64,000 nt of DNA from Clostridia bacterium (GTDB lineage Bacteria > Bacillota > Clostridia > Oscillospirales > Acutalibacteraceae), in contig JAGAJB010000007.1 in assembly GCA_017626295.1 (NCBI GenBank), positions 1 to 64,000 of the forward strand, in the 5' to 3' direction. Within the stretch, counting starts at the first letter, position 1. The number at the start of each line of letters is the position of its first letter. This document shows, one piece after another, positions 62,722 through 64,000 of the stretch. The notes beneath the pieces are model-generated. The model was not told the DNA's origin, did not search any database, and saw only the letters and a program-made list of their open reading frames with translations. The position numbers and the translations under genes are program-made.

Positions 62722-64000
62722 AACATCAACTCCTCAAAAAGTGAGTTTATTTCATTTAATCCTGTGTTATTTTGTTTGTTTGATAATATCTGCAACAGAT
62801 TAGGAAGCCCTTGTTCTGATACTATTGAATAAAGTTCTTCGCAAAACGAAGTGTCAAAATCCGCGTTGTTCATAAGATATTTGAGCAGGTTCTCTTCGTT
62901 GTTTTTTACTGCAAAAATTGCCGCTTCTTTACCGTTTTCAATTATTTCTCTTTGGTATAAGTTGCGGTGATTTTCTTGAAGTTCAACAGGGTAAGAGAGG
63001 CGATACGTTGCAATAATCGGCTTTTCGTAATTTTCTGCAGATTCAAATATTGTATCGTATTTTAGGAAATCGAAAATGCCGTTCTCTAAGATTTTATCAT
63101 TTTCCGAATAATAGTTTTCACTTATAAAAACTTTTGCGTTGTATTTTTCTAAAGTAAGTATATGACTGAAGCAAGATTTGTTTTTAGTTAAATAACTGTA
63201 CGGAAGAAGTCCTTTAAACCCTAATTTCAGTTCGTTTACGCTTTCGGGTATTTTTACCGCAGGGCAAAGTTTGTAGTCCGAGTTTTTTAAGAAGGATGTC
63301 ACAAACATTCTTTCCGTGTTATTGGGGGGATTTACCGTGCAGTTACTGAAAAGTGCCGCACCTGCGTAAATTAAATCACCCTCAATTTGCAGCGTTGTAA
63401 GGTTTTTGCAACTTGCAAAGGCATGGTCATCTAAATGGGTGGTACTTTTCGGTAAATGTATATTTTCTAAACTTTCACAACGGTAAAATGCTTTTTCACC
63501 GATTCCTTTCAGGGTGTCGGGGAAGATAATAGTTTTTAAATTACTGCACCCCGAAAAACACTCGGCTTCAATTATTTCAAGGCTTTTCGGAAGGTAAACT
63601 ATTTCAAGTGACTGACAGTTTTCAAAAAAATTTTTCGGTAAAACTTTTATACTATCGGGTAATTTGATTTCTTTTAAAGAGGAACAACCCTTGAAACACT
63701 CTTTGCCTAAAACGGTAACTGTGTTGGGAATGTTGATTTCCCTTAACTCCATACAGTTGGCGAAAGCGCCGTTACCCAATTCAATGCAAATTTCGTTTAT
63801 GGTTGCTTTTTGGAGTTTTCGGCAATTTGAAAATGTAAAATCTTTAACTTCTGTAATTTTCGGAGGAATAACTAAAGTTTTAATTCCCGACCAGAAGAAA
63901 CTCCTTTCGCCGAGTTCTTCTAAGTTTTCGGGGAGTTTTATTTCTTCTAAAGATTCACAAAGGGAAAATGAATCCTCTTCAATTATTTTCAATGAGTGGG
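62718..64000 (-). CDS. BspA-like leucine-rich-repeat protein with ankyrin-like tail, 5' end outside the window
   Basis: The visible 427 codons, open to the window edge, hold about nine LRR_5 repeats of 22-24 residues of the type SLEEIKLPENLEELGERSF and NLKTIIFPDTLKGIGEKAF (in the first 230 residues). A 110-residue stretch without repeats follows, and then an ankyrin-like tail (EAAIFAVKNNEENLLKYLMN, then GLPNLLQILSNK). There is no sign of a start: the frame continues past 64000. LRR_5 proteins usually mediate protein contacts. The ATGA overlap couples it to the AAA gene. Confidence 0.85.
   Translation of the reverse strand, partial: HSLKIIEEDSFSLCESLEEIKLPENLEELGERSFFWSGIKTLVIPPKITEVKDFTFSNCRKLQKATINEICIELGNGAFANCMELREINIPNTVTVLGKECFKGCSSLKEIKLPDSIKVLPKNFFENCQSLEIVYLPKSLEIIEAECFSGCSNLKTIIFPDTLKGIGEKAFYRCESLENIHLPKSTTHLDDHAFASCKNLTTLQIEGDLIYAGAALFSNCTVNPPNNTERMFVTSFLKNSDYKLCPAVKIPESVNELKLGFKGLLPYSYLTKNKSCFSHILTLEKYNAKVFISENYYSENDKILENGIFDFLKYDTIFESAENYEKPIIATYRLSYPVELQENHRNLYQREIIENGKEAAIFAVKNNEENLLKYLMNNADFDTSFCEELYSIVSEQGLPNLLQILSNKQNNTGLNEINSLFEELML

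Overview
The window reads as a chromosomal stretch of an endospore-forming, Gram-positive Clostridia member, probably Oscillospirales/Ruminococcaceae-like. This rests on gene content and style, not on a search. Supporting genes are a spoIIA operon (spoIIAA-spoIIAB-sigF), gpr-spoIIP, dipicolinate synthase dpaA/dpaB, a gerA-type germinant receptor operon, teichoic-acid-type genes (tagF/tagD/tagG/tagH), a TrpR-family YerC regulator and a yybP-ykoY riboswitch. The DNA is AT-rich, ribosome binding sites are often GGTGAT or GGAGG, and most promoters I could place are TTGaca-like/TAtaAT-like with a 17-base spacer.

Layout. 1-520 is a scarred edge: the 5' end of an IS3-type transposase with a hairpin over its ribosome binding site, a decayed serine-recombinase tail, an AT-rich inverted repeat and tRNA-Thr(CGT). 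600-8270 is a nearly complete histidine operon, led by its probable regulator and containing a HisZ-HisG fusion; the histidinol-phosphatase is missing. 8266-14410 carries CDP-glycerol/teichoic acid polymer genes and a membrane acyltransferase. 14490-15920 is the spoIIA operon. 16000-19850 is a lower-glycolysis operon (pgk, tpiA, gpmI) with a long palindromic element between pgk and tpiA. 19860-24990 holds a PHP phosphoesterase, a secreted propeller-like protein, ychF, gpr, spoIIP and a tiny membrane protein.

25030-33900 contains pgi, a P-loop protein, a DUF2804 protein, yceD-rpmF, a PDZ/radical-SAM-like DUF512 protein, der, a 57-residue cysteine protein, rlmH and an M23 peptidase. 33900-38530 has a glycerophosphodiesterase divergent from alr, a GH43-like protein and tagGH. 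38530-42415 has an endonuclease/phosphatase-like protein and a P-type cation ATPase controlled by a yybP-ykoY (Mn2+) riboswitch. 42480-50510 holds dpaAB, an SPFH/NfeD pair, DUF421/DUF4363 and, divergently, the gerA operon. 50570-57070 is the F-type ATP synthase operon with several departures from the norm: a 72-residue delta subunit, a long subunit a and a short subunit c. 57085-64000 has a SulP transporter, a decayed small ORF, an XRE/membrane protein pair, and a MoxR-like AAA ATPase translationally coupled to a BspA-like leucine-rich-repeat protein that runs off the window.

How they fit together: the window is mostly core metabolism (histidine, glycolysis, ATP synthesis), envelope construction (polymer synthesis and export, alanine racemase, M23 peptidase) and the spore life cycle from sigma-F commitment through engulfment (SpoIIP) and dipicolinate synthesis to germination (GPR, Ger receptor). 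The least explained parts are the reduced delta subunit of the ATP synthase, the LRR-AAA pair at the right edge, and the palindromic element in the glycolysis operon.
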